Shown piece after piece: positions 11,971-21,194 of a stretch of DNA of 64,000 bases. Position 1 is the stretch's first letter. Each line of letters begins with the position of its first letter. Made by a program: the position numbers and the translations under genes. Under the pieces are notes generated by a model. The model was not told the origin of the DNA, did no database searches, and saw only the letters and a list, made by a program, of their open reading frames with translations. Source of the stretch: Adenophora triphylla var. japonica (taxonomy: Eukaryota > Streptophyta > Magnoliopsida > Asterales > Campanulaceae); assembly GCA_022495995.1 (NCBI GenBank), contig JAFEMH010000334.1:1-64000 (forward strand). Reading direction: 5' to 3'.

Positions 11971-12692
11971 TAAAATTTTAATTGTTTTCACCAATGTTCA
12001 CTCTCCCCGGCCACCAGTCGTAAGCCCGATCGTTCCACCTCAGCGGCCGTCAAGGTAAGCCCGCACAACAATCCCTCTTCGGCCATCAAGGTAAGCCCAA
12101 ACGCTCATCCCCAGCAGGATTCTAAAGAAGAAACGTCGATCCTTCTGAGTTGTTAATAACGCCAGTTTAACACAACCGTTCCCATCGTTTGCCGCCCTAT
12201 CCCCAGCAGGATAAACCTGGCCGTCGTCGTAAGCCCAGCATCCAAGGCACGAACGCCTTCGTCTCAGGATAAACGTATCCTCGCAACTCTGGTTTGAGGC
12301 GTCGCACGCCCTCGTATGATCCAGCAACTCCGGTTTGAGGTGCCACACGCCCTCTTATGTTCAGCCACTCCGGTCTGAGGCGCCACACGCCCTCGAAGGT
12401 TTCAGAAATCCCAGGTTCAGACGCCTCCCAATAGTCTCCATTCAGGTTCCGATATCTTACAATGGTCTCACTCAGGTTCAGACGCCTCCTAACAGTCTCG
12501 CTCAGGTCAAGGTCCCCACGCGTGGCCCTTGCACCTACGAACTACGATCGGCTTGATTCCCGCTCGGGATACGTAGGAATCCTTTCGCTAAGGGTCCAGC
12601 CAGCTGACCGCCCAGGTCTTTCAAAGTAAGGCATCCCGATTTGGATCCTTATCTTTTTCAACGACCCCACCTCCTTCGGAGGAGACGTCGCT
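11971..12692. repeat. Degenerate minisatellites at the 3' UTR end of Tat-A
   Basis: Several short repeat families follow each other. One is ggcc(g/a)tcaaggtaagccc (2 copies near 12045-12100). A unit of about 41 bp with actccggtttgaggcgccacacgccctc has 3 copies (about 12285-12400). Variants of caggttcagacgcctcc lie at 12413-12510. The last 120 bp resemble the corresponding sequence before the LTR at 29338, so this is the end of the internal region. Confidence 0.6.
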
Positions 12693-12703
12693 GAGGGGCT
12701 AAC
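12693..12703 (+). promoter_or_regulatory. Polypurine-tract-like site before the Tat-A 3' LTR
   Basis: The stretch gaggggctaac lies immediately before TGTAAGTAC, where the LTR begins. The Tat-B element has the equivalent gaggggctc directly before TGTGAGTAC at 29338. A short purine run at this place would prime plus-strand DNA synthesis. Confidence 0.55.
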
Positions 12704-13742
12704 TGTAAGTACCCAAATTTGGATCGTCAAAATTCGTTAGAAATTAACCGAAATCCGTTAACTGGCCCGCTCCAGGTTAACCGGAACCCGTTAAAGCTCC
12801 CCGTTGCAAGCCAACGAGACGTCCCGGGACTGCCCCGAGCATCCCAACATCGAAGCATACTTAACACGTGTCATCGCATGTAAAACTACGGCTTTCCCTG
12901 AAAAACGCACTTTCCGGCACTTTTCGGGGGCATTTCGGATATTATTTAAAAAACGGACAAAATCGGGACCCGGGAACGAACTCCCATGCAAATGGTGAGT
13001 CATGGACACGTGGCAGCCATGCCACAACCCTCCCATCACCCTTCAATCAGAAATCAAAGGGAAAAGACTAAAATACCCTTGGTATACATTCTAAGTCCGG
13101 CCGGACTCCCTCTGCAGACTTTCAGAAATTGCCAGCAAGTCCCTCAAAATTCCAAAATACCACAAAACCCCCTGCACTTCATGATAAGTTCGGCCGGACT
13201 CCTACTGAATTTTCACCTATAAATAGGAGTGCTGTCAAAGCCATAAAGAGGAACATTTTAACACCAAAAAATCACCACAGCCTCAACCCAAGTCAGTTTC
13301 ACCCCCTCCCGAGCCCCCGTTCGTCTCGATTCGCGTGAAACTTCCGTATTTCGATCAAATACGCCACTCACCACTCCGAAACACCTTTTCAAACTATTTT
13401 CCGTATCCCGTATACACCCCCCGAGCCAAAGGAATCGACCCTAGCCATAGGTATAACTCCCTCTCTGATCTCTCGTTTCGTCTCGGTTAATGCGCCAGTC
13501 GCTACAACCGTTTCGAACAACGTTATTGAAATGTAGACGCCTCCGTCTAACGGGGTTCGATACGTTTTAGCCCCTCGATCCTCTTCTCTTCCCGTAAGAG
13601 AAGTAATCACGGGTTAAAACGGCGTTCCGACCCCGTTCCGTTTAAATTTCTGTCATTTACAATTCCGGATCGATCGATCCGTCGATCGTCATTTACTTTT
13701 CTGTCATTTACAATTCCGGACCGTTTGATCCGTCGATCGTCA
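12704..13742 (+). mobile_element. Tat-A 3' LTR
   Basis: It starts with TGTAAGTACCC after the purine tract and has a TATA box (ctataaatag, 13217-13226). It ends at about CA 13741-13742, inside a two-copy repeat of about 53 bp (13654-13742, tttctgtcatttacaattcc). Directly after it, tttac and then minus-strand coding sequence for GEELEAEK begin, so the end is set by the return of another element's ORF. The start corresponds to that of the related LTR at 29338. The end position is less certain than the start. Confidence 0.6.
13217..13226 (+). promoter_or_regulatory. TATA box in Tat-A LTR
   Basis: The sequence ctataaatag lies about 510 bp into the LTR, followed about 30 bp later by a likely transcription start region. 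This is a typical plant LTR promoter core. Confidence 0.6.
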
Positions 13743-13743
13743 T

Positions 13744-16040
13744 TTACTTTTCTGCCTCCAGTTCCTCTCCCATTGCTTTCAACGAGCTCGTAGTGGCAGT
13801 GATGTCGGCCTCCCTCTGGTCAATCCTTGCCTTAAGCTTTGAGACTTGCTCATCCACGACCTTATTGTGGATATTCTCATAGGCGACCATGGTGGCGAAA
13901 TGCAATATAAAAGCAACTACATCAACAGAAATAACAAAGTACAAAGTACGAGAAGGGAAATACGAGGGACTTACCTCGGCTAGCATCAAGCCTTTCCTGT
14001 TGGCAATATTTTCATTGCTATGCTTTCCCTTGATCAGTTTCTCATGAAGCTCCTCGTCCATGGCCCTATAAACGATAGCTCGGCCTAGCCTGACGTGGGT
14101 GCCCTCCCAGGCTAGAACGTTGAGGCCTCTGAGGGGTTTTGGATGGGAGATGAGTTGCCGAGCTAGCTGCTCGGCCTCTGGATAAGTTGTGATGGTATGA
14201 GGGGTAAGTGCTGGAGGAGACGAGGCATCAACAGCCCTCTTGGAAGCAGGTTCTCCCTCGGCAGAACCAGAATGTGGCCTCTTCTGGCCTGAGGACCTAT
14301 GGACGAGGTCAGTCTCCTCGTCAGCCAGTAGATCATTTTGCCTCTCGGTTTCAACAGTTGGAAGTTAGGGGCTACGCCCCCGGTCAATTGGTGGACAAGA
14401 TGAGTTGACGACGGGTGGCTTTATCCTTCCTTTGGTCAATGGCAGAGGTCTTAGCTGCCCGCCTCTTGGCCTTGATCAACTCCCGTGGATCAACATTCTG
14501 GGAGGCCATCTCAGCTTCTTGCTCGGCTGTCAAATCTGCATGTACAAGGAAGAGACATATATATTACGACATGAATAAAGTAACAAACAAAATTTTACAA
14601 GTATGAAGATATAAGGAAGGTGGGATAATTACAGCCTACGACGTCCTCCTCTCTCAGACATTGATCCTTAGGATCAAGCTTGCAACGGGCACAATCAGAG
14701 TGGAAAACCAAATCGGGATGGATCCTCCAGTCATTAAATCTTCTCCCCCTATTGACGGGGACGAGGGGCTCCAGGCCATCCCTAGGCCCTGGTATGATCC
14801 TGGCCTAGAAGTAATATTGGTCATCTGTTTCCTGGCCCGACCAGTCAAGGAGACCAACCTCAGCAAACTCAGTCAGCCGAGCTATCAACGCAGCGCTCCA
14901 CTCAGTCCTTAGTACCTCCTTAGGCGCACCAGGATTACGCGAGAGAGAATCGAACTCCCAGCCTTGTCGGCTCTCTACTCTTATGACGTTGTTGTCCCAG
15001 CCAGACACTTTACTCGACATAGGGAGGATGATCTTAGGCTTCTTGGAGTCGCTCCTTATCACTATGAGCTTAGTCTCCTTGATATAGCTTACGGAGAAGA
15101 AGTGGTGGAAAGTAGATTGGGTAGGCTCAAACCCTAAACTACGACATACGACTATGAAGCCTACGAGGCCCTAACACCATTGGCTCCTAGCATGGCCAGG
15201 ACAGCCTGCATGTCTCCTAAAAATTCATTTATAAAGGGGTCTAAGGGAAGACAAAGTCCATGCTAGAATTGTTTAAAGTAGAAGTGGATGTGGTCAAGGC
15301 TATAATAGAACATGTGTTTCTCTCTCTCGTCTTCAAAGGTTGGATGACCGAGATAACTTAGTTTATACTCCTCCCTCGGCACCCCGTACTTGGAGTATAA
15401 CACCTCCAACATTGGTTCACCGGCCTTAACTGGTCTAGGCCTGGGAGTGTATGCCCTACCTCGTCCAGATCCTCCTCGGCCCTCAGTTTGCTCTCCCTCA
15501 ACGAATGCATCTACAATATTGGTTGAGGTCGAGGGACCACTAGTGCTGGCTTCACTTCCTCTTCCCGTCACATCTGCATAAAATCAAGGAAAACAAATCA
15601 ACAAAATCTTCCAAGGCATCAAGACGGGGAAGAGGAAGATTGCCCCTCCTCGTCATTTATAATAAGGCCGAGGAGGGAGCCTTACCACTCAAACGAGGAC
15701 GGCTAAGATGGTCTGACGTCAGGTAGAAGAGAATGATGTGTTCCATCATCTCGCCCCATCCATGAAATAATACCAAACTTTGGGACATTGTATCAACTAG
15801 GTCAAATTTCATCTTGCTTGGATAACGGAGATCTTCCCTCGGACATCCATACCTCTTCAACATCTCCCCTATTTCTATCAAGGTCACCAACATCCATGGC
15901 CCCCTCTCTCTCTCTCTGGTAAACCCTAAGGTTTCTCTTGTGGTAGCCATAGATAACACGGGGGTCATGTTCCCAAGAATGGGCCATTGCTAAAATGGGA
16001 CAAAGGGGTAGAAAGGGTTCAAGAATCATTTCAAGCACAG
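13744..16040 (-). pseudogene. Antisense multi-exon ORF of Tat-C (PF04195-like, coiled coil), truncated
   Basis: Leftward ORF. Exon 1 (from about 16038 to 15686) contains MAHSWEHDPRVIYGYHK and ends at a GTAAG donor. A 112-bp intron (15574-15685) ends in CAG. Exon 2 starts TGRGSEASTSGPSTST and continues through a block containing ETKLIVIRSDSKKPKIILP, KVSGWDNNVIRVESR and RIHPDLVFHSDCARCK, to about 14640. This block resembles the putative gypsy-type transposon domain (Pfam PF04195). Another exon resumes at 14535 after a CAG. The last exons (14061-13744) encode a coiled coil (KLKARIDQREADI). Several frameshifts occur. The acceptor before the last exon reads AT where the paralogue has AG. Function is unknown. 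The ORF stops abruptly at the Tat-A LTR edge. Confidence 0.65.
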
Positions 16041-16440
16041 AAACTCAAGTAAAGCTTCAAAGGGTTCATCAATGGCGGTTTCAAAATCAAATTCAACATG
16101 GATTCTACATTATTTTATCTATAAATACAAGTCATAATTCACATATTTTGGTACGTTATCTCTTTGACCCTAAACTCTGTCAAATTGATTTCTCTCTCTA
16201 AACAAATACTTACTCTCACGCCGGAGGGCATTCGCCGGAGAAGCCCCGGCTTAGTTTACGTGTTTGTTCGTCTATTTCAGGCTATTCAATCATCGAAGTA
16301 TAACCGATCGCTGGATTTGGGCTGATTCGATCTTTTTGGCAGCATCAATTAACATAAATAATTCTAAGAGGAGGGACTTAAAAGATTATGAAACTGAAGA
16401 AATTTTAGAGAATTATAGGTCTCTCCTTCTCTTATTACTT
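16041..16440 (+). mobile_element. LTR-like sequence of Tat-C with TATA box
   Basis: TATAAATA at 16120-16127 is followed by a transcribed-region-like segment (16200-16290) containing cgccggagggcattcgccggag. No clear LTR start is visible after the antisense ORF, and the U3 region seems too short, so it is probably a deletion derivative. Confidence 0.45.
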
Positions 16441-17339
16441 ACTCATTTCTTGAAATAAACAATGATTTCCGCTCAACACCCCACAATTCGTTTCTAGCCA
16501 TCATGCTTAAATTAGTTCCTTCAATGCTCCAACTCCAATCTTCCACGTATCCTTACTTAGGCTTAAAAAATATATTAAAATAACTACTCAAGATCATATT
16601 TTTCTAAACAAAAATAATTTCACTATTGCTATACTTCAACTTTCACATTTAAAAAAAATAAAAAACTTTCGAAACCGAATCAATCTTCAACCCCAAAGCA
16701 AGTCCAAAAATTAAGCCTCCAGAATATTTTTCATAAATTTATTTTCAATAATATATTTAATAATTAAAATAAATATTTAATGTATCGTGTTTGTGAATTC
16801 CTATAAGTAACTTTTCATATTTTATGGATAATTATATAATAATTTGATTCCATAAATTATCATTCTGTATATTGTTTTTAATTTTGGAAAATAAAATTTT
16901 CATATAATGTAATTCTAATTTTCAAAAATATACATTTTCATATATGGTAGTTATAATTTTCAAAAGTAACTTTTTATATATTGAATTATAATTTCAAAAA
17001 CTAAATTTTTCGATTATTTTAAGTAATTAATTTCATGCGTAGATATCTGTAAATTGTGTTTATTAATTTTTAAAATTTAAATACTCCATAAATTGTATTT
17101 AATAATTATCATAAATTACATTTCCATATATTATTATTTTTTTCGTTTTTCTAATTTCACACACTGAACTTGATATAAAATTAACTTTCCATATTTTTTA
17201 ATTTCAAAATATTTTTTTCCATATTCTTATTTATATTTTCTCATAAATTCCAAAAATTAACATTTCATATATTGTATTTATGCTTTTCGAAAAACACTTT
17301 CCATGTAACGTATAATATTGATTTGCATAATTAGTAGAG
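16441..17339. other. AT-rich intergenic DNA
   Basis: This stretch is strongly AT-rich with scattered variants of cattttcatatat and ttcaaaa. No ORF of note, no TIRs and no tandem array were seen. Confidence 0.5.
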
Positions 17340-17604
17340 TAGATATCATTATAGCCGTCAATTTGAGATAACGGGACGAGATGAGATAAAACTATGGTAT
17401 CCCGCAACTACGCTAGACGGGACGGGACGTTCGAATTCTTCGCGGGCTCGAAATTCCCCGTCCTGTCCCAAATCCACCTCGGGCCTTGGGCCAATACGAG
17501 AAAATGCGGGACAAGAAGACGCCGAATTATGATCTATCAACTTGAAGCGTGGCCAATTATTTTGAATAGTCTTTTGCTGCCAATTTTCCAAATATGTACA
17601 CCTA

Positions 17605-18311
17605 GGTGGTGTTTGGTTCGGTGGAAAAAAAGTGAAGGAATGGAATTGTCAATGGAATTGAATTCCTTAAGGAATTGGAATGGAAAAAAACTGGTCAACC
17701 CCCTCCGTTTGGTTGGCACGGAATGGAATGGAATTGTCATTCAATTCCTTGACAAATCATGTTTGATTTTAAAATACAAATTATAGGAATGAAATGAAAG
17801 CATATAAAATGACCAATTTACCCTTTAAAAAAAATTTGGAGGGGGGTGGGGGGGGTAGGTAGGGGATATGCAAAATGAGTTAAAAAAAAAAAATCGTGGG
17901 GGGTGGGGTGGGGGGGAGGGTAGGCGAGAAAAAAAAAAAAAAATTCGTGGGGGTGGGGGGTGGGGGTGGGGGAGGGTAGGCGAGAAAAAAATAATAAAAA
18001 AAAAAATTCGTGGGGGGTGGGGGGTGGGGCATAGTGGCTGGGTAGGGGCTGGGTGGAGCTGGGTAGGGGGTAGGGGTGGGTAGGGTTTGGGGGTATTTTG
18101 GTCAAAAAAAAAAATTTTTTTTTTTTCCATTGCCAAAGGAATTCAGCATTCCATCAATTTTATGATGGAATGTTGAATTTCTTTATTTGAAGGAATTCAA
18201 CATTTCAAGAAAATTTTTATTTTAAAATGATTGAACCAAACATGGGAATGAAATTGAAAAAAGGTAATTTTCCATTCCATTCCCATGTTTTCCTATGAAC
18301 CAAACGCCACT
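17605..18311. mobile_element. Tourist/Harbinger-like MITE
   Basis: The ends GGTGGTGTTTGGTTC (17605-17619) and the complement of gaaccaaacgccact (18297-18311) match at 13 of 15 positions. They are flanked by a CTA trinucleotide on both sides (17602-17604, 18312-18314). A 3-bp duplication with a GTTTGGTT-type terminus fits PIF/Harbinger-derived MITEs. Inside are ggaatggaattgtcaatgg repeats and their inverted copies, plus a G-rich minisatellite. No coding capacity. Confidence 0.7.
17838..18110. repeat. G-rich/A-rich purine minisatellite
   Basis: Three to four units of about 60-75 bp each combine an A run, attcgtgg, long G/T runs (ggggggtggggggtgggg) and gagggtaggcgag. The + strand is nearly pyrimidine-poor. 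The proline-rich and glycine-rich open frames on both strands are by-products of the repeat. Confidence 0.85.
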
Positions 18312-19288
18312 CTAGAGTATTTGACGAATTTTTTCCTAATCATTACAAGCAATTTCATACTACCCGTCCCGAATATAAATGTTCAATATTTTTCAAGTTA
18401 ATTAACCATTAACAGAAAAATAGAAGTATACGGCTAAAAGATGAAAGATATAAGGCCCAAGATCATGGAAGGAATATGGGATTCCAAAGGTTTAAACTAA
18501 AAATCATGCAAGAACTCAAAAACAATACGAAATCCAAAATTTAAGTGATTTATATCAAACTTAATATTAGGTGCACATAATTCTTATATTCCATCAAAAA
18601 TCAAAATTAACCTGATATAGGGTAACTCGAACTAAAGGTTTGAACAAAATCTATTCTTCAACTGAAACCCGAAAAACATAATCAAAATCATCATTTCTTA
18701 CCCATGAAAAGTAAGGAAGCAGAAATACATCATTTTAAAGAGCAAAAACACTATCAATGCACGAATCATAAAGAAAGGGAAAGGGAAGGAACATACGTAA
18801 TTGGGGATTTAGGGTTTGCCTCTCCAACGCCTAACTTGGTTAGTTTAAAGAGTGCATTTTTGATTTTTTTTTTTTTTAATTTTTTTAAGGATTTAGGACT
18901 TGAAAATTGGCATTTGAGCCTGGCCGCCTAGGTGTTAATTTTTTTTTTTTTTAAAAAAAAACAAGTTAAACAGAAAGCAGGACGTCACGTCCCGTTTTAT
19001 TTCGCGTTTCAAATGGGATATTTTGTGGGCTGCATTTAAACGGGCTTAATATATACTTTCCCATCCATTCCCATTTGTATGGCGGGACAGGTCATCCCAA
19101 TGGGATGGTCCCGAATTAACAATTCTAGATATCATAAATTTAAAACATAATACTTCTTCGGGCCTTTTTAAAAAACACAAAATAAATTTTGCACGAGAAT
19201 TATGTAATGTGTAACTAGAGTAAGTATGGCGGGTATTGAATGTTCTCAAGCCCGAAATTTTGTTTTTCCAATGATGAAAAAAGAAAAT

Positions 19289-19302
19289 GAGTCGCCACGC
19301 CA
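19289..19302 (-). promoter_or_regulatory. Primer-binding-site-like sequence next to minus-strand Tat-type LTR
   Basis: On the minus strand the LTR end (…aaaaca) is followed at once by TGGCGTGGCGACTC. The same string follows the LTR end at 37488. It starts with TGG, the complement of a tRNA CCA end. I cannot assign the tRNA. Confidence 0.45.
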
Positions 19303-20615
19303 TGTTTTAGAGGTACACTTTGAAAAATCTTTGAGAGAAAATGGGTCCGAGGGTCAGGTTACGTGTTAGGAAGAACCGAGAGTTCACCCAACACGCCTCG
19401 TCCGTGGACGAGTCTTTCTAACTAAACATCCAAGTAATCCAAAATGTGTGCAAACATTGATAATGAACAAATGTAGTAAACATGAGTTTTATTGATTTGA
19501 ACTTGGAAACTTACAACTTGTGAACCATTTATTCAGGGAGGCCACATCCCAGATACAACAGATCAGTACAGATTACAAGGGAAATGGATCTCTGCAAATG
19601 GACATAGAGTGTCGCGTGACACATAGTATGCCTGGCTAGATGTGTCGCGTGACACAGGATCTAACCAGTCACAATGTGTCGCGTGTCACATAGTGTCCAT
19701 CTGCAGAGACCTACAGATTTAAACACAGCAGCACCAATAATCAAAACAGATCTAATCAATCAATCAGTTAAGCTTCGAAATACACAATTAACAACAATTC
19801 AGCCAAGGGGGTGTGGATATGGTGAGATCCACACTCCCTTGGGATCTAAACACCAATTTCAACAATGATCAAGCAATAAGCATTCAATTATCCAAAACAA
19901 CTATGTTAAACAGAGAGATTGCGATTGGGATTCAGTAATCAAGACGGATGGAGTCTGATTACTGAATCCAAGGAAGATAGAATGATGGAATTATCAAAGT
20001 AGCAAGGTAGGAGAGAGAGAGAAGGGAATTGAGAGTGTTACCCTTGTTGATTCCACGAATTCTATACCAAGTTAGGTATTGAATCCTTCAACAACTGCTT
20101 CTAGTCCTTGTGAGCTTGAGAGGATTGGTTGATGGTGGATCTAAGAGGTGATGGAGGAAGTGGGTTGAATTGGGGGGAATTGGAGGTGGATTGGGATGAG
20201 AGAGAGAGAGAGGTGTGTGTTTAGTGTGTGTGTTACGCTGCAATTTTGGCAGAGTAACAGTGTGTGAAGTTGAGATCCTTTTCTGATAGGGGTAGGGTCT
20301 TATTTATAGGCTGTAGTTGATGGTCACAGTGTGTCGCACGACCTTCTGTAACCAATTTCCAAGCCCTCGACTTGTCGCGTGACACAAGGTGTCACCAACT
20401 GCTTTTGGCGCCAAAACCAGTTTCTGGAATATTCAGGGATAATACCCAAAAGGTCAAAAAAGGTTTATTCCCTGGAGGTCCTCTAGCATGAGCAAAGTAC
20501 CAAAAGGTACTTCCTTCGCGAGAAACTTGTGAAATGTTTCCGGAAGTCTCGGGATGGATCGGGAATTTACCAAAACGCCCCTTCATGCAATTTTATCGCA
20601 TTAAAATGCACCTAA
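19303..20615 (-). mobile_element. Tat-B-family LTR, minus strand, 5' end truncated
   Basis: Read on the minus strand, this matches the LTR starting at 29338. Shared parts are the ttttggtaaattcccg and gagacttccggaaac blocks, the TATA region, the paired TGTCGCGTGACA palindromes at the same distances from TATA, and the end gttgggtgaactctcggttc...acatggcgtggcgactc. About 50 bp at the LTR start are missing. On the minus strand a short internal stretch follows the LTR (down to 19135) and then the hAT-like element. It is a fragment or solo-type LTR without coding sequence. Confidence 0.75.
20301..20310 (-). promoter_or_regulatory. TATA box in minus-strand Tat-type LTR
   Basis: The complement of tatttatagg reads cctataaata. 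CG-rich palindromes lie 20 and 61 bp upstream. The + copy at 29673 has the same arrangement (22 and 62 bp). Confidence 0.6.
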
Positions 20616-20683
20616 AAAGGGTAGCGAAGGTGAGTAGGAGATATTAAGTGAATAACTATTGTGACGAATGAGTGTAACAAATA

Positions 20684-20947
20684 CTCACTATATCCCATTA
20701 CAAAAGGAACAAAACATGTTTTACACAAAATTAAGAAAAATGTATAGTAGATTAAGTGATATGAATATAAAAAATGGGTAGGACAGAGAAAGTGGGACAG
20801 GAAATAGTAAGCGGATAAATGATACGAGTATAACAAGTGCATCACATGGATAAACATGTATTAAAAACTTTCTTTTTTGGGCTTATTCCTTTCGTAATGG
20901 GCCATAAAAATGGTGCTTTTATGCCTTTTGTAATGGGGCGGAGGGTG
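20684..20947. mobile_element. Stowaway-like MITE remnant
   Basis: The ends ctcactatatcccattacaa and the complement of ttgtaatggggcggagggtg share the cccattacaaaagg core. The left side is preceded by TA. The right TA is not preserved. Tc1/mariner-derived Stowaway MITEs have TA duplications and termini of this kind. No coding capacity. Confidence 0.45.
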
Positions 20948-21194
20948 AAGGTTGCATTAATTAAGAAGTATTACGAATTTTTCATTTTTTTTAATTGTGT
21001 CTTTTCAAATGGGACATCAAAAAGAGTGTTTTGTGTCTTTTCAAATGGGACGCAACAAGTAAATCTAATTCTTAGAGTTTTGAGATTTGAAATAATTATT
21101 GGGGTTTAAAATATTCTTTTAAATTAAACAAAAATATCTCATTTATTATTATCAATTTTCTTTTATCAAAAATATAATTATGTAACATAATATA
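20948..21194. other. AT-rich spacer before the Tekay 5' LTR
   Basis: It contains two copies of gtcttttcaaatgggac (about 20998-21050) and is otherwise AT-rich without recognised features. Confidence 0.4.

Larger units (their letters stand above)
1..13742 (+). mobile_element. Tat-A: decayed Ty3/Gypsy (Tat lineage) LTR retrotransposon, 5' part outside window
   Basis: In order on the + strand the sequence gives a protease remnant, reverse transcriptase, RNase H, a second RNase H, integrase, two antisense ORF remnants, a repeat-filled 3' UTR, a purine tract and an LTR. The second RNase H after the pol RNase H, and antisense extra ORFs downstream of pol, are established traits of the Tat lineage (Ogre/Retand relatives). 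The region is clearly GC-richer than the rest of the window. Every coding domain is broken by frameshifts and stops, so the copy is dead. The 5' LTR and most of gag must lie to the left of the window. The right edge runs into a coiled-coil antisense ORF of another Tat element, which suggests insertion into that element. The lineage call is fairly safe; the exact family is unknown. Confidence 0.8.
13743..16440 (+). mobile_element. Tat-C: 3' remnant of another Tat element
   Basis: This remnant consists of an antisense spliced ORF (13744-16040) and, to its right, an LTR-like stretch with a TATA box and a ctcacgccggagggcattcgccggag segment. That segment type is common in the transcribed part of plant Gypsy LTRs. 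It is a diverged relative of the antisense ORF region of Tat-B at 41650-44500. Its pol and the 3' half of its antisense ORF are missing, as expected if Tat-A inserted into that ORF. The missing part would then lie left of the window. Confidence 0.6.
17349..19126. mobile_element. hAT-like non-autonomous TIR element with 8-bp target duplication
   Basis: The 8-mer agatatca flanks the element at 17341-17348 and 19127-19134, with identity extending to tagatatcat. Both ends share a degraded inverted motif: gtcaatttgagataacggg on the left, and the complement of cccgaattaac on the right. Both are followed by cgggac-rich sequence (17370-17480) or its complement tcccgt (18980-19115). An 8-bp duplication is typical of hAT elements. 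No transposase is visible. A Tourist-like element (17605-18311) sits inside, so the ends are older than that insertion. The TIRs are weak, so the superfamily is tentative. Confidence 0.5.

Noticed and set aside
16441..17339. Possible small RNA gene or promoter in AT-rich DNA
   Set aside because: No RNA-family box structure or conserved promoter arrangement could be supported.
17818..18136. Proline-rich and glycine-rich ORFs on both strands
   Set aside because: By-products of the G-rich minisatellite; low complexity and no start context.
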